Source: Pontibacterium sp964228735
GTDB taxonomy: Bacteria; Pseudomonadota; Gammaproteobacteria; Pseudomonadales; Balneatricaceae
Assembly (NCBI RefSeq): GCF_964228735.1
Contig: NZ_CAXRBQ010000166.1
Coordinates: 1-19,553, forward strand
Direction: 5' to 3'
DNA length: 19,553 nt
The translations under genes and the position numbers were made by a program. This document shows positions 5,976-14,230 of this stretch, piece by piece (within the stretch, counting starts at the first letter, position 1; each line of letters starts with the position of its first letter). A model generated the notes under the pieces. The model searched no databases and had not been told where the DNA came from. It was given only the letters and a program-made list of their open reading frames with translations.

Positions 5976-6560
5976 TTAGTTACGAACAGCTTCCAGTTCC
6001 AGGCGCAGGGAGATCTCATCGCTGATGTTTGGTACGCCGTACTTCATGCCGAAATCGGTGCGTTTGATGGTGCCGGTCGCAGTGAAGCCCGCCACGGTTT
6101 TCTTGTTAAATGGGTGAGCGCCCGCTTTGTTCAGCGTCAGGTCCAGTGTTACTGGCTTGGTCACACCCAGCAGGGTCAGCTCGCCGATCAGTTTCGCGGT
6201 TTTTTCACCGGTTTTCTGGATTTCGGTGCTGTTGAAGGTCATTTCCGGGAATTCTGCTGCATTAAAGAAATCCGGAGAGCGCAGGTGCTCATCACGCTTG
6301 GCGTGGAATGTATCGATGGAAGCGGTGTTGATTACGATGGAAACCTTAGAGTTTTCGATGTTTTCATCGTCAAAAGACAGTTTGCCGCTGAATTCAGCAA
6401 AGCGGCCCAGCATGTTCGACAGGCCCAGGTGGTTCACGTTGAACAGAACGTTGGTGTGAGCCATATCGATCTGGTAGTCAGCCGGTGCCGCCTGAACAGC
6501 GGTAGGGGATACTAGGGTAGCGGCCATCAGGGATGCGCCGAACAGTTTTTTAAAAGTCAT
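5976..6560 (-). CDS. yceI: YceI family periplasmic protein
   Basis: 194 residues, the usual YceI length. An N-terminal signal peptide ends near TAVQA/APADYQID, so the mature protein is periplasmic. The mature start DYQIDMAHTNVLFNVNHLGLSNMLGRF, then FSGKLSFDD, HLRSPDFFNAAEFPEMTFNST and the C-terminal KRTDFGMKYGVPNISDEISLRLELEA are hallmarks of the family: an elongated lipocalin-like beta barrel binding polyprenoid or amphiphilic molecules. The physiological role is poorly defined. GAGAGGA precedes ATG 6560. It is 46 bases downstream of the membrane protein gene and probably in the same transcript, ended by tandem terminators. Confidence 0.92.
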   Translation of the reverse strand: MTFKKLFGASLMAATLVSPTAVQAAPADYQIDMAHTNVLFNVNHLGLSNMLGRFAEFSGKLSFDDENIENSKVSIVINTASIDTFHAKRDEHLRSPDFFNAAEFPEMTFNSTEIQKTGEKTAKLIGELTLLGVTKPVTLDLTLNKAGAHPFNKKTVAGFTATGTIKRTDFGMKYGVPNISDEISLRLELEAVRN

Positions 6561-6606
6561 GTTTAAGTCCTCTCAATATGTTATTGGAGCGGTTTAAGTA
6601 CGAATA

Positions 6607-7455
6607 TCAGTAACCGTAACTACTGGTTTCAGTCAGGAGCAGTGCGCTGCCAACAGGGATGGTCAGGCACACTAGCGCGACAACGGCCAGGCTCAGCGGT
6701 CGCATCAGCGGTGTTGTTGCGCGTTTAAGGAATGGGATGTGCGGCACGATCCGATCAATCAGCAGTAGCGGTACGAGGAATGCCATTGCAGTGCCGCTGG
6801 CCTTGGTGAAGAAGAGGCCTTGGGCTGCCATCGCGCCGAGGATGGTGACTATCGGAAAGAGCATGGATGCACCAATGCTGAAGCGGAACTTAGGCCAGTT
6901 CCACAGCAGGAATCCGCCAACGGCTGCCATCAAACCAAAAGCGGTTTGGGCCAGCATGCCAGATGAGCCGAGTAACAGAATGACGCCCAGCCCGCCGCTG
7001 AAAAACAGAACCTTTAGCCCAGTGTCGATCTGTGCTCGGCGATGGTCTCCCTGCCAGAGGGCATAAGCGGCAACAAACCAGACTGCAGTCAGGAAAAAGA
7101 CACCTGACAGATCGATTGAGTTGAAGCGGGTGCCAAACACCCAAACGATCATCGGCAGGGGGAGTACTAGGCAGGCCAATTTATAGAAGCGACCGCGGAT
7201 CTCAAAATAATCAAACAGCACACCGACAAGGCCTGCTGCGATAATCAGGTAAGGAAGTTTCTGTGAGCTGGCTTTTGGCGGGAACGAGAAGCCGCTAATA
7301 GCAATGATGGTGATCAACGCGCTGATCGGCACAGCCATCGCAGCGAGCATCTTGCCCTTTGGCAGGCTAAAGCCAACGATCCCTGAAACAATCAGGCTGA
7401 CCAGCAGTGGTAGCAGTGAACTTTGTACCACAGGATTATTAAGTAAACTTTCCAT
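6607..7455 (-). CDS. Polytopic membrane protein of unknown function
   Basis: 282 residues with about nine predicted membrane helices and very short loops; charged residues cluster near 85-92 (YFEIRGRFYK), 136-144 (GDHRRAQID) and 232-246 (DRIVPHIPFLKR). No signal peptide, catalytic motif or known transporter signature was recognised. AGAGGT lies 5 bases before ATG 7455. It is the first gene of a probable two-gene unit with yceI and is divergent from the response regulator, which suggests control by that two-component system (inference). Confidence 0.85.
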   Translation of the reverse strand: MESLLNNPVVQSSLLPLLVSLIVSGIVGFSLPKGKMLAAMAVPISALITIIAISGFSFPPKASSQKLPYLIIAAGLVGVLFDYFEIRGRFYKLACLVLPLPMIVWVFGTRFNSIDLSGVFFLTAVWFVAAYALWQGDHRRAQIDTGLKVLFFSGGLGVILLLGSSGMLAQTAFGLMAAVGGFLLWNWPKFRFSIGASMLFPIVTILGAMAAQGLFFTKASGTAMAFLVPLLLIDRIVPHIPFLKRATTPLMRPLSLAVVALVCLTIPVGSALLLTETSSYGY

Positions 7456-7567
7456 ACCGGACCTCTAAGCGGGGTGTAATAGATCTGATTGCCGCTATTA
7501 CAGACGCAAAGTGTCACGAAAGTTTTTCCAGTATTGGCAGTTTTGTCGCAATAGTTCTCCGAATCGT

Positions 7568-7600
7568 TGGTTGATACAAATTGATACAATTTGGATTGGG
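7568..7600. promoter_or_regulatory. Tandem TTGATACAA repeats, likely response-regulator site
   Basis: TTGATACAA occurs at 7571-7579 and 7581-7589, exactly 10 bp apart, with a degenerate third unit (TTGGATTGG, 7591-7599). OmpR-family regulators bind as head-to-tail dimers to direct half-sites spaced about one helical turn. The site is in the divergent region, 74-100 bases before the response regulator and about 115-145 bases before the membrane protein gene, so it could serve both. Confidence 0.5.
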
Positions 7601-7673
7601 CCGAACTTATGAAAAACGATATTCTGGCCAAATAACGTCAACTTCCCGCTCAACCACGTGCCCGCTGAACCTT

Positions 7674-8393
7674 ATGACCAATACACCCCACATTCTTGTT
7701 GTTGATGACCACCAGGATATCCGTGATCTCATAAAACGGTATCTGGAAGAGCACGGTTATCGGGTCTCTGTTGCCTGCGGTGGTAAGGAGATGAAGGCGA
7801 TCTTTAAATCCAGCGCCATCGATCTTGTGGTGCTGGACATCATGATGCCGGGGGACGATGGCCTCACACTCTGCCGTTATCTGCGTGAACAGGGGCAAGT
7901 GCCTATTATCATGCTCACCGCGATGGCCGAGCAGACCGATCGTGTCGTTGGTCTGGAAATGGGCGCGGATGATTATCTGACGAAACCGTTTTTCCCCCGC
8001 GAGTTACTTGCCCGGATAAAGGCTGTGATGCGACGCACCGAGGCGATGCCGCCGGAGCGCAAGGCACTGACAGAGGAAACGGTTTCCTTTGATTGCTGGA
8101 AACTGGATGTATCCCGTCGAGAACTGCTGGGGGACGATGGTGTGGCGGTTCCGCTGAGCACGTCCGAGTTTAAGTTATTGACCACCTTCCTGGCCCATCC
8201 AAAAAGGGTGCTCAGCCGGGACCAACTACTCGATATGACCCGCGGCCGACAGGCAGAAGTGTTTGACCGCAGTATCGATAACCAGGTCAGCCGTTTACGG
8301 CGGAAAATCGAAAAAGATCCGGCCCACCCTGAACTGATCAAAACCGTCTGGGGTGGTGGTTATACGCTGGCGGTGGATGTGACAAAACTATGA
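7674..8393 (+). CDS. OmpR-family response regulator
   Basis: 239 residues. The receiver domain (about 5-120) has the acidic pair Asp11/Asp12, phospho-acceptor Asp55 in LVVLDIMMPG, Thr82 and Lys104 in YLTKPF. The C-terminal winged helix (about 140-238) shows LSTSEFKLLTTFLAHP, LSRDQLLD, VFDRSIDNQVSRLRRKIE and VWGGGYTL, typical of OmpR/PhoB transcription factors. ATG 7674 is chosen because MTNTPHILVVDD is the normal N terminus; an in-frame ATG at 7581 would add 31 unusual residues and lies inside the repeat site. The ribosome binding site is weak. The stop codon overlaps the kinase start as ATGA. Confidence 0.95.
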   Translation: MTNTPHILVVDDHQDIRDLIKRYLEEHGYRVSVACGGKEMKAIFKSSAIDLVVLDIMMPGDDGLTLCRYLREQGQVPIIMLTAMAEQTDRVVGLEMGADDYLTKPFFPRELLARIKAVMRRTEAMPPERKALTEETVSFDCWKLDVSRRELLGDDGVAVPLSTSEFKLLTTFLAHPKRVLSRDQLLDMTRGRQAEVFDRSIDNQVSRLRRKIEKDPAHPELIKTVWGGGYTLAVDVTKL

Positions 8394-9760
8394 TCGGATA
8401 TCTGCAAAAAAGTCTGCCGGGTCGGGTTATCGGGCTACTCATTCTGGTATTTGGCCTGGTAAACGCCGCAACCGTGTACATCTTCTTTGAGGAACGTGGC
8501 CGCGCTGTACGCTGGACCCACATGGAGGATCTGGTCGCACGCAGTGCTTCAATGGGACGGCTGCTTGATGAAACGCCCCAGGAGCTGCACGCACAAATTC
8601 TAGAGTCCGTATCAACCGAGCGTTTTCAGTTTGCTATCCAGCCGGTTGCTGCGGTAGACGTTAACAACATTGCCGAGCGGGAGCACCCGCTTTTCACACA
8701 GTTGCTGGCAAAAACACCTTCGCCGTCCGATCAGGTTAACCTGTCGATCAGTCCCCGTTATTACTGGTGTTACAGCTGGATCAAAAACCTGCTACAACCA
8801 CGGTTCAGTTTTAACAAGCAGGATGGGCGTCGTCCCCTGGCAATTGTTTCGATCAGACGGGGCGATCAGGGCTGGCTCAACGGGGTGTTGATGTCGAAAA
8901 GTGCCTTTCCGGGCTGGTTGATTGCAGTACTGGTTGCACTGTGTCTGTTTACGCTGACGGTGGTCGCGGTGGTGCTGATTGTGCGGCATGTGACGCGGCC
9001 GCTGGAGGTGCTGACCGATGCCAGCGAGCAGTTTGGTCGGGGAGAGACGTTTGATCTGTTACCCGAACAGGGGCCGGAGGATGTGCGCCGCACCACACGG
9101 GCCTTTAACCGCATGCGAGATCGTTTGGAGCGCTATGTGGTGAGTCGTACCCAGATGTTGGCTGCGATCTCCCATGATCTGCGCACGCCACTGACCTCAT
9201 TGCGCTTGCAGGCTGAATTTATCGACGATGTTAAAACCCGGGCTAAGATTCTCGATACGGTCTCCGAGATGCAGGAGATGACGGAAGCAACGCTGGCATT
9301 TACCCGCGAGGATGCCTCCAAAGAGGATGATCGCACTATCGATCTGGCGGCGCTGATTGAGAGCTTGTGTGAAGATCTGGGTGATATTGGTCTTGAGGTG
9401 GAGTGTCAGGAGCTTGCCCGAATTCCCTATACCTGCCGCCCGGGGGCGATCAAACGTGCACTCACCAACGTGATTGAGAATGCCTGTAACTATGGCGGTT
9501 GCGCAACGGTTGCAGTTGTGCAATCGGACAATGAACTGGAAATTAAGGTGACTGACCAAGGGCCTGGGATACCGGAAGCAGATCGGGAGCGCGTATTCGA
9601 CCCGTTTGTCAGACTGGAAACTTCCCGTAACCGCAACACCGGTGGTATTGGCCTGGGATTATCGATCACGCGGACGGTTGCTCATGCCCACGGCGGTGAT
9701 GTGCTGCTGAGGAATCTGGAGCCTCAAGGCCTGGAGGTGACGGTGAGTCTTCCCCGTTAA
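8390..9760 (+). CDS. EnvZ-like sensor histidine kinase
   Basis: 456 residues in the inner membrane. TM1 at about 11-32, a periplasmic sensor region (about 33-173) without recognised fold, TM2 at about 175-198, then HAMP (VTRPLEVLTDASEQFGRGE). The H-box AAISHDLRTPLTSLRL carries the phospho-acceptor His262. The ATP-binding domain has the N-box NVIENACNYGG (about 360-370), DQGPGIPE (about 389) and GGIGLGLSI. Overall plan and size match EnvZ. It starts within the stop of the response regulator (ATGA), so the pair is translationally coupled. The stimulus is unknown. Confidence 0.95.
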   Translation: MIGYLQKSLPGRVIGLLILVFGLVNAATVYIFFEERGRAVRWTHMEDLVARSASMGRLLDETPQELHAQILESVSTERFQFAIQPVAAVDVNNIAEREHPLFTQLLAKTPSPSDQVNLSISPRYYWCYSWIKNLLQPRFSFNKQDGRRPLAIVSIRRGDQGWLNGVLMSKSAFPGWLIAVLVALCLFTLTVVAVVLIVRHVTRPLEVLTDASEQFGRGETFDLLPEQGPEDVRRTTRAFNRMRDRLERYVVSRTQMLAAISHDLRTPLTSLRLQAEFIDDVKTRAKILDTVSEMQEMTEATLAFTREDASKEDDRTIDLAALIESLCEDLGDIGLEVECQELARIPYTCRPGAIKRALTNVIENACNYGGCATVAVVQSDNELEIKVTDQGPGIPEADRERVFDPFVRLETSRNRNTGGIGLGLSITRTVAHAHGGDVLLRNLEPQGLEVTVSLPR

Positions 9761-9819
9761 ATGGAAGAATCACCGTGGCCCTTTATCGCGAAATGAAACG
9801 GCTCTGGAGCGATGCACAT

Positions 9820-11286
9820 TTAAGTGAGCTGTTTAATCAGCTCTGCCAGCCGGTCGATGCCCGGGCGGATTCGCTCTGTGGCAATTGAGGAATAGCCGAT
9901 CCGGAAATAGTTCAGCGGGGGATCTGGCTGGTGGAAATAGATATCACCCGACTCAATCACCACACCACGTTCCAGTGCGCGCTGTTTAAGCTCACGGGCA
10001 TCTAGCCCTTCCGGGCCTTTTACCCAGTAACAGGAGCCACCAAATACCGGTGGTTTAGCCGATTCCGGCAGGCAATCCTGCAGTGCATCGCCCACTTCTT
10101 TCCAGCGCTCTTCGTACACTTGCACGATACTGCGGATCAGCGAGTCGTGGTAACCGCGGGCCAGGAACAAACCCACCGCACGCTGGTTGTTCATTGGCGG
10201 GTGACGCAGCATCATACGGCGGAACTCCCGCAATTCACTAATCAGTTCTTTTGGCCCCACGATAAAACCAAGTCGCAAACCGGGTGACAGAGTTTTCGAC
10301 AGACTGCCCAGATAGATTACGCGTCCGTTCTTATCCAGACTCTTCAGTGCTGGCGTCGGATTATCGGCAAAGGTGGTTTCACACTCGTAGTCATCCTCGA
10401 TGATCAGGAAATCATCGCGGGAGGCCTGTTCCAGCAGTTCGCGGCGACGCTCCATCGGCATGGTGACTGTGGTGGGGAACTGGTGGCTCGGGGTGGTGAA
10501 GATCAGGTCACAACCTTTCAGCTGCTCGCCAGTTTTCAGGCCGTGTTCGTCCACCTCCAGTGAACGGGTCTCAGCACCGGTGTAACTGGCCATCCGTACC
10601 AGATCGGGGTAACCCGGGTTTTCCAAACCAAAGGTGGAGCCTTTACTCATGAGCAGCTGCATCAACATGTACAGACCATGCTGTGCACCCACGGTGATCA
10701 GGATCTCGTCCGGATCGGCCCAAACGGCTCGCCTTGGCAATAGACGGCTATGAATCTGCTCGACCAGCAGCGCATCGTCATCATCGTAACGGTCACCGGC
10801 CCATTCACCGATGGCGCCCACGGTTACGGATTCTTTACAGCACTCACGCCAGTGGTGGGTCGGGAACATCTTAGGATCGAGCTGACCGTAGATAAACGGA
10901 TAAGGGTAGTCGCGCCAGCGGTGCAGTTTATTGAGTTTGTGATCGGTGGGGCGGTGTTTCAGGTAACGATCCCAATCCGGCGCATTACCGGTGATGGTTT
11001 CGGCAGCCTCTTCATCGGGTTGGGCGCTACTTTTCAGCATCTCCGGGTTTACAAAGAATCCAGCACGCGCTTTGGAGATCAGGTAGCCATCATCCAACAG
11101 GTGTTCGTAGGCCAGAATTACGGTGTTACGTGAAACGCCAAGCATCTCGGCCAGCTTACGGGTAGACGGTAAAGCCAGGTCGGGCGGGATATGGCCTTCG
11201 ATAATCGCCCGACTGATCTGTTCGCGAATCTGCTGTTGCAGACTGCATTCCGCATCGGGAGATAGATGGAAGAGGTGTTGCAGCAT
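9820..11286 (-). CDS. MocR-type regulator (GntR wHTH fused to PLP aminotransferase domain)
   Basis: 488 residues, standard MocR/PdxR/GabR length. Residues about 15-80 are a GntR winged helix (QIREQISRAI, LPSTRKLAEMLGVSRNTVILAYEHL, GFFV). Residues about 125-485 are a fold-type I aminotransferase-like domain with PLP contacts: LENPGYPD (about 221-228), TTPSHQFPT (about 264-272), IIEDDYECE with Asp298/Asp299 and Tyr300, and the Schiff-base lysine Lys331 in LGSLSKTLSPGLRLG. All key PLP residues appear present, so it probably binds PLP as effector sensor. AGGGG lies upstream of ATG 11286. It is divergent from the racemase gene, the natural candidate target. Effector unknown. Confidence 0.95.
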   Translation of the reverse strand: MLQHLFHLSPDAECSLQQQIREQISRAIIEGHIPPDLALPSTRKLAEMLGVSRNTVILAYEHLLDDGYLISKARAGFFVNPEMLKSSAQPDEEAAETITGNAPDWDRYLKHRPTDHKLNKLHRWRDYPYPFIYGQLDPKMFPTHHWRECCKESVTVGAIGEWAGDRYDDDDALLVEQIHSRLLPRRAVWADPDEILITVGAQHGLYMLMQLLMSKGSTFGLENPGYPDLVRMASYTGAETRSLEVDEHGLKTGEQLKGCDLIFTTPSHQFPTTVTMPMERRRELLEQASRDDFLIIEDDYECETTFADNPTPALKSLDKNGRVIYLGSLSKTLSPGLRLGFIVGPKELISELREFRRMMLRHPPMNNQRAVGLFLARGYHDSLIRSIVQVYEERWKEVGDALQDCLPESAKPPVFGGSCYWVKGPEGLDARELKQRALERGVVIESGDIYFHQPDPPLNYFRIGYSSIATERIRPGIDRLAELIKQLT

Positions 11287-11332
11287 GATTTTGCCCCTGA
11301 ACCTGAGTTTATTTTTATTATCAGTTTAACTT

Positions 11333-11362
11333 AGGCTCAGCGAGCCTCGAAGAGTAGTACCA
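11333..11362. promoter_or_regulatory. Inverted repeats between mocR and the racemase gene
   Basis: AGGCTC-AGC-GAGCCT (11333-11347) is a perfect 6-bp palindrome with a 3-base centre. Next to it TAGTACCA (11355-11362) reads TGGTACTA on the minus strand, and TGGTCCTA occurs at 11462-11469 on the plus strand. Direct GTTCCA words lie at 11380-11385 and 11398-11403. These are candidate MocR sites, unproven. Confidence 0.35.
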
Positions 11363-11387
11363 GCACTACTTGAAGTCTGGTTCCATG

Positions 11388-11417
11388 TTGTACGAGCGTT
11401 CCAAAAAATTGTAATAA
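11388..11417 (+). promoter_or_regulatory. Possible racemase promoter
   Basis: TTGTAC (11388-11393) and TAATAA (11412-11417) are separated by 18 bases, a reasonable sigma-70 pair about 83 bases before the racemase start. One GTTCCA word falls in the spacer. Confidence 0.4.
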
Positions 11418-11499
11418 ATTCAATGGTAAAGATAGGCGTATAGAACTCATTGGCCCGTTAGTGGTCCTATGCGACCTGAACACATTCAAGGGATTTCAT

Positions 11500-12192
11500 A
11501 TGAAAACAATCGGTTTGTTGGGTGGCATGAGCTGGGAAAGTACGGTGGGTTATTACCGTGCAATTAACGAAGGCGTAAAAGCGCAGTTGAGTGGTTTGCA
11601 CTCTGCAAAGATTGCGATGGTCAGCGTCGACTTTGAACCGATTGAGAAATTGCAGCATGCGGGTGACTGGGATGGTACCGCGCGTATTCTGGTCGATGCC
11701 GCTAAGAATGTTCAGTCGGCAGGTGCTGATTTCCTGCTGATCTGTACCAACACCATGCATAAAGTCGCGCCGCAGATCGAAGAGGCGTTGGAGATCCCAC
11801 TGCTGCATATCGCTGACGCGACGGCCGAAGAACTGCTGGCCAAAGGCATCAGGAAAGTTGGCCTGCTTGGGACCGGCTTCACCATGGAACAGGATTTCTA
11901 CAAAGGCCGATTGAGCGAGAAGTTCGGTCTGGAAGTGGTGGTCCCGAATCAGGCCGATCGCGATATTGTGCATCGGGTTATCTATGAAGAACTGTGCCTG
12001 GGTAAGACCGAAGCGGACTCCAAGGCAGAGTACCTGCGCATTATCGATACACTGGCTGAGCAGGGCGCTGAAGCGGTGATCCTGGGTTGTACCGAAATTG
12101 GGATGCTGGTTCAGCAGCAAGACACCCAGGTGCCACTAGTGGACACAACAATGATCCATGCGCAAAAGGCCGTCGAGCACGCAGTGAAGTAA
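11500..12192 (+). CDS. Aspartate/glutamate racemase family protein
   Basis: 230 residues, the normal size of PLP-independent two-cysteine racemases (AspR/YgeA type). Residues 1-14 (MKTIGLLGGMSWES) give the family N terminus. The two catalytic cysteines lie in ICTNTMHK (Cys82) and LGCTEIGML (Cys197), both intact, consistent with interconversion of L- and D-amino acids by two-base chemistry in the cytoplasm. YgeA-like members have broad specificity, so aspartate is not certain. ATG 11500 is chosen for AAGGGA upstream and the family N terminus; an in-frame GTG at 11461 would add 13 residues. It is divergent from the MocR regulator. Confidence 0.9.
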   Translation: MKTIGLLGGMSWESTVGYYRAINEGVKAQLSGLHSAKIAMVSVDFEPIEKLQHAGDWDGTARILVDAAKNVQSAGADFLLICTNTMHKVAPQIEEALEIPLLHIADATAEELLAKGIRKVGLLGTGFTMEQDFYKGRLSEKFGLEVVVPNQADRDIVHRVIYEELCLGKTEADSKAEYLRIIDTLAEQGAEAVILGCTEIGMLVQQQDTQVPLVDTTMIHAQKAVEHAVK

Positions 12193-12268
12193 ACAAATTT
12201 CTGCCTGTTCGAACGCGACAAGCCTTGCTGACTTGCCGCGTCGCAGATTCTGTTAGACACTCGCCTGC

Positions 12269-12595
12269 ATGATTACGGACAAAACTACAGCGCTTCTTCA
12301 GATTCTTTGCTATCACGATGATTGGGATGATGCGATCGCATACCTGTTGGATTCAACGGAGGAGTGCGAACCGGTTGTCGCTTCAAAAGCATATTTGATT
12401 CAGGTGCTTACAAAGTATACATCGGGTGAATTGTCAGCAGATGATCTTGAGGAATGGGCGGGATTTATCGAGCTTAGCGACGATATCGATCATAGCGCGA
12501 TCGAGGATTACCTCTACGCCTTATCTAATCCTGAACTCATGGGAGAGATCACGATAGATAAGGCGTTACAGATGATCGACCTGTTGGGTGACTGA
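12269..12595 (+). CDS. Small acidic protein of unknown function
   Basis: 108 residues, strongly acidic, predicted mostly helical, without signal peptide or membrane segment. Notable are CYHDDWDDAIAYLL near residue 14, and a middle section LSADDLEEWAGFIELSDDID followed by LYALSNPELMGEITIDKALQMIDLL. The latter resembles small immunity-like or hypothetical proteins in which a short segment ends with EEWA and a later one with ANPE-GEIT, but no named family is assigned. ATG 12269 has only a weak ribosome binding site. It follows the racemase by 76 bases with no clear terminator, so co-transcription is possible, and ends 17 bases before the convergent psiE gene. Confidence 0.65.
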   Translation: MITDKTTALLQILCYHDDWDDAIAYLLDSTEECEPVVASKAYLIQVLTKYTSGELSADDLEEWAGFIELSDDIDHSAIEDYLYALSNPELMGEITIDKALQMIDLLGD

Positions 12596-12612
12596 GCTAC
12601 CGTAGTGGCTCG

Positions 12613-13053
12613 TTAATCTTCGTGCAGTTTTGACGGGATTTTGTGAATTAACCAGTACCCAACGCTCATGGCCAAGGCCACCGCCGCCAACCCGTAAATA
12701 TAGGGTGGGGTGGTCTCTGCAAAGTCCAGAACAATCACTTTCCTGGCGATAGCCATCAGTGCTGTCGCCATAACAATTTTTACATGTATTACGTCATCCC
12801 TAAGATAGATCGTGATGTTGATGAGTATCTCAATGGCGATCAGTACCGCCATAAATGCACCAAACGTTGCCAACATGTCTGAGATCGTAAGGATAAAGAC
12901 AGGTGGAGTGTTCAGTTTTTCATAGATGGTCCAGGCAACATCAATCACGCCCATAATGATGACAAACACCATCATGATTGAAAGCAGTCTGACGCTAAAT
13001 CTAACTGCAGAATAGAGTTTGTTGGTCAGCGCATCGTCTGTGTATTTAGTCAT
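12613..13053 (-). CDS. psiE: PsiE family membrane protein
   Basis: 146 residues with four membrane segments. The block LIAIEILINITIYLRDDVIHVKIVMATALMAIARKVIVLDF is the clear mark of PsiE, named for induction by phosphate starvation in E. coli; its molecular function is not known. GAGGTGG precedes ATG 13053 by 7 bases but lies in a 9-bp inverted repeat that can cover it. It is 57 bases after the universal stress gene and probably in its operon. Confidence 0.85.
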   Translation of the reverse strand: MTKYTDDALTNKLYSAVRFSVRLLSIMMVFVIIMGVIDVAWTIYEKLNTPPVFILTISDMLATFGAFMAVLIAIEILINITIYLRDDVIHVKIVMATALMAIARKVIVLDFAETTPPYIYGLAAVALAMSVGYWLIHKIPSKLHED

Positions 13054-13061
13054 GACAAAAC

Positions 13062-13110
13062 CACCTCGCAGTTTAAATCCAGAAAGCTGAATAGACGCGC
13101 ATGCGAGGTG
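13062..13110 (-). promoter_or_regulatory. Inverted repeat covering the psiE ribosome binding site
   Basis: CACCTCGCA (13062-13070 on the plus strand) and TGCGAGGTG (13102-13110) are perfect 9-base complements. In the mRNA the upstream arm starts immediately after the usp stop codon and the downstream arm contains the GAGGTG Shine-Dalgarno of psiE. Ribosomes finishing usp would cover the first arm and free the second. Confidence 0.55.
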
Positions 13111-14031
13111 TTACAAGACGGGCGATACAAAACCTTCAGGTTTGATTGCGATAACCGGTGATTCGATTGATAGAAGAATATCTTCCGCGGTATTGCCAAT
13201 CAGATAGCCGCTCAACCCTGACCGGGCAAAGGTGCCCATGACCAAGGCTTTGGGTTTACTCAGGTTGACGAAGTTGGCAATGGAATCGACCACGTCGCCT
13301 TTAATCAGGAAGTTTTCAAATTCTCCGTGCTTGGACAGGAATTTCTTCATCAGTTCAGACTGTCGGTCTGCTTCCGACGTAATCATCTCGGCCAGATCGG
13401 CGTCTTTAACCTTTAAAAACGGATTGTGTCGCAGTGAGTCTTCACCGTTGAGTTTCCAGCAGGATAGAACGCTAACCTCGAGATTCAGCTGATCGGCGAG
13501 CTGCTTTGATGCACCCATGATCTTGTCATTAAGCGCACGGCCCTCTTTGGTGGCTTCCAGGTTCAAATCAATGGCGGCAAACAATGCATTGTTTGGTTTT
13601 GGCGTCGAGTCCCTGAGAATCCAGATCGGTGTTTGCGCTTTTCGTAACAGGTGCAGATCAAGACTTGCCAGGCGCTGGTGATGGATATCCTGTGTTTTCA
13701 GAATGATATCGAAGTCGCCTTCAACGCTTTCCTTGATGATCTCAATAAACTTAACGCCACACCGGATCTTCGTAGAGACAGGTGCGCCGTTATAGTTCGC
13801 AAGCTGCGCATCGAGGTAGCTCTGCATCCTCGTGATCAGTTCCTGCTTTGCGGCCTCATTGTTCGTTTGGCTGAACATGCCGTAACCCGGTATATCGCTT
13901 TCATCGATTACCAGGAGGATCTCGATCAGCGCATTGCTCTGCTGTGACAGCTGGGTACAGATCTCAAACGCCGGATCATCAAGAATCAGGAAGTCTCTAT
14001 TTACTACGAACAGAATCTTTTTGAGTTTCAT
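13111..14031 (-). CDS. Tandem-domain universal stress protein, UspE-like
   Basis: 306 residues holding two Usp domains, as in UspE (about 316). Domain 1 starts MKLKKILFVVNRD and runs to about 135; domain 2 begins near NNALFAAIDLNLEATKEG and ends with the nucleotide-binding-type loop ALVMGTFARSGLSGYLIGNTAEDILLSIESPVIAIKPEG. That last motif fits the G-2x-G-9x-G(S/T)-like pattern, suggesting ATP binding in the second domain. Cytoplasmic, without signal peptide. ATG 14031 is chosen because the Usp fold starts there; a frame open to 14163 adds 44 residues unlike any Usp. The ribosome binding site is weak. psiE follows 57 bases downstream. Proteins of this type act in general stress resistance; the specific role is unknown. 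Confidence 0.85.
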   Translation of the reverse strand: MKLKKILFVVNRDFLILDDPAFEICTQLSQQSNALIEILLVIDESDIPGYGMFSQTNNEAAKQELITRMQSYLDAQLANYNGAPVSTKIRCGVKFIEIIKESVEGDFDIILKTQDIHHQRLASLDLHLLRKAQTPIWILRDSTPKPNNALFAAIDLNLEATKEGRALNDKIMGASKQLADQLNLEVSVLSCWKLNGEDSLRHNPFLKVKDADLAEMITSEADRQSELMKKFLSKHGEFENFLIKGDVVDSIANFVNLSKPKALVMGTFARSGLSGYLIGNTAEDILLSIESPVIAIKPEGFVSPVL

Positions 14032-14230
14032 AGCAGGTCTCAGATGAGAATGGATTTTTGATGCTATCAAACTCAAGTTAGAAGATAGTTCGCAAAAATG
14101 GGACCGAATATTCAAAGAATTCGATTCATCTGATCTGGGTCGGTAATCCAATGCACTTTTCAAGGTGTATAAAGTTCAGAAAGATCTATTAAACAGCTGC
14201 CCTGTAAAGGTGTCTGACGGAGGTGTTTGG

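Noticed and set aside
9761..9819. Terminator between the convergent kinase and mocR genes
   Set aside because: No convincing stem followed by T residues is visible in these 59 bases.
11467..12120. 217-codon minus-strand frame opposite the racemase
   Set aside because: It is the antisense shadow of a clear two-cysteine racemase and has no domain features.
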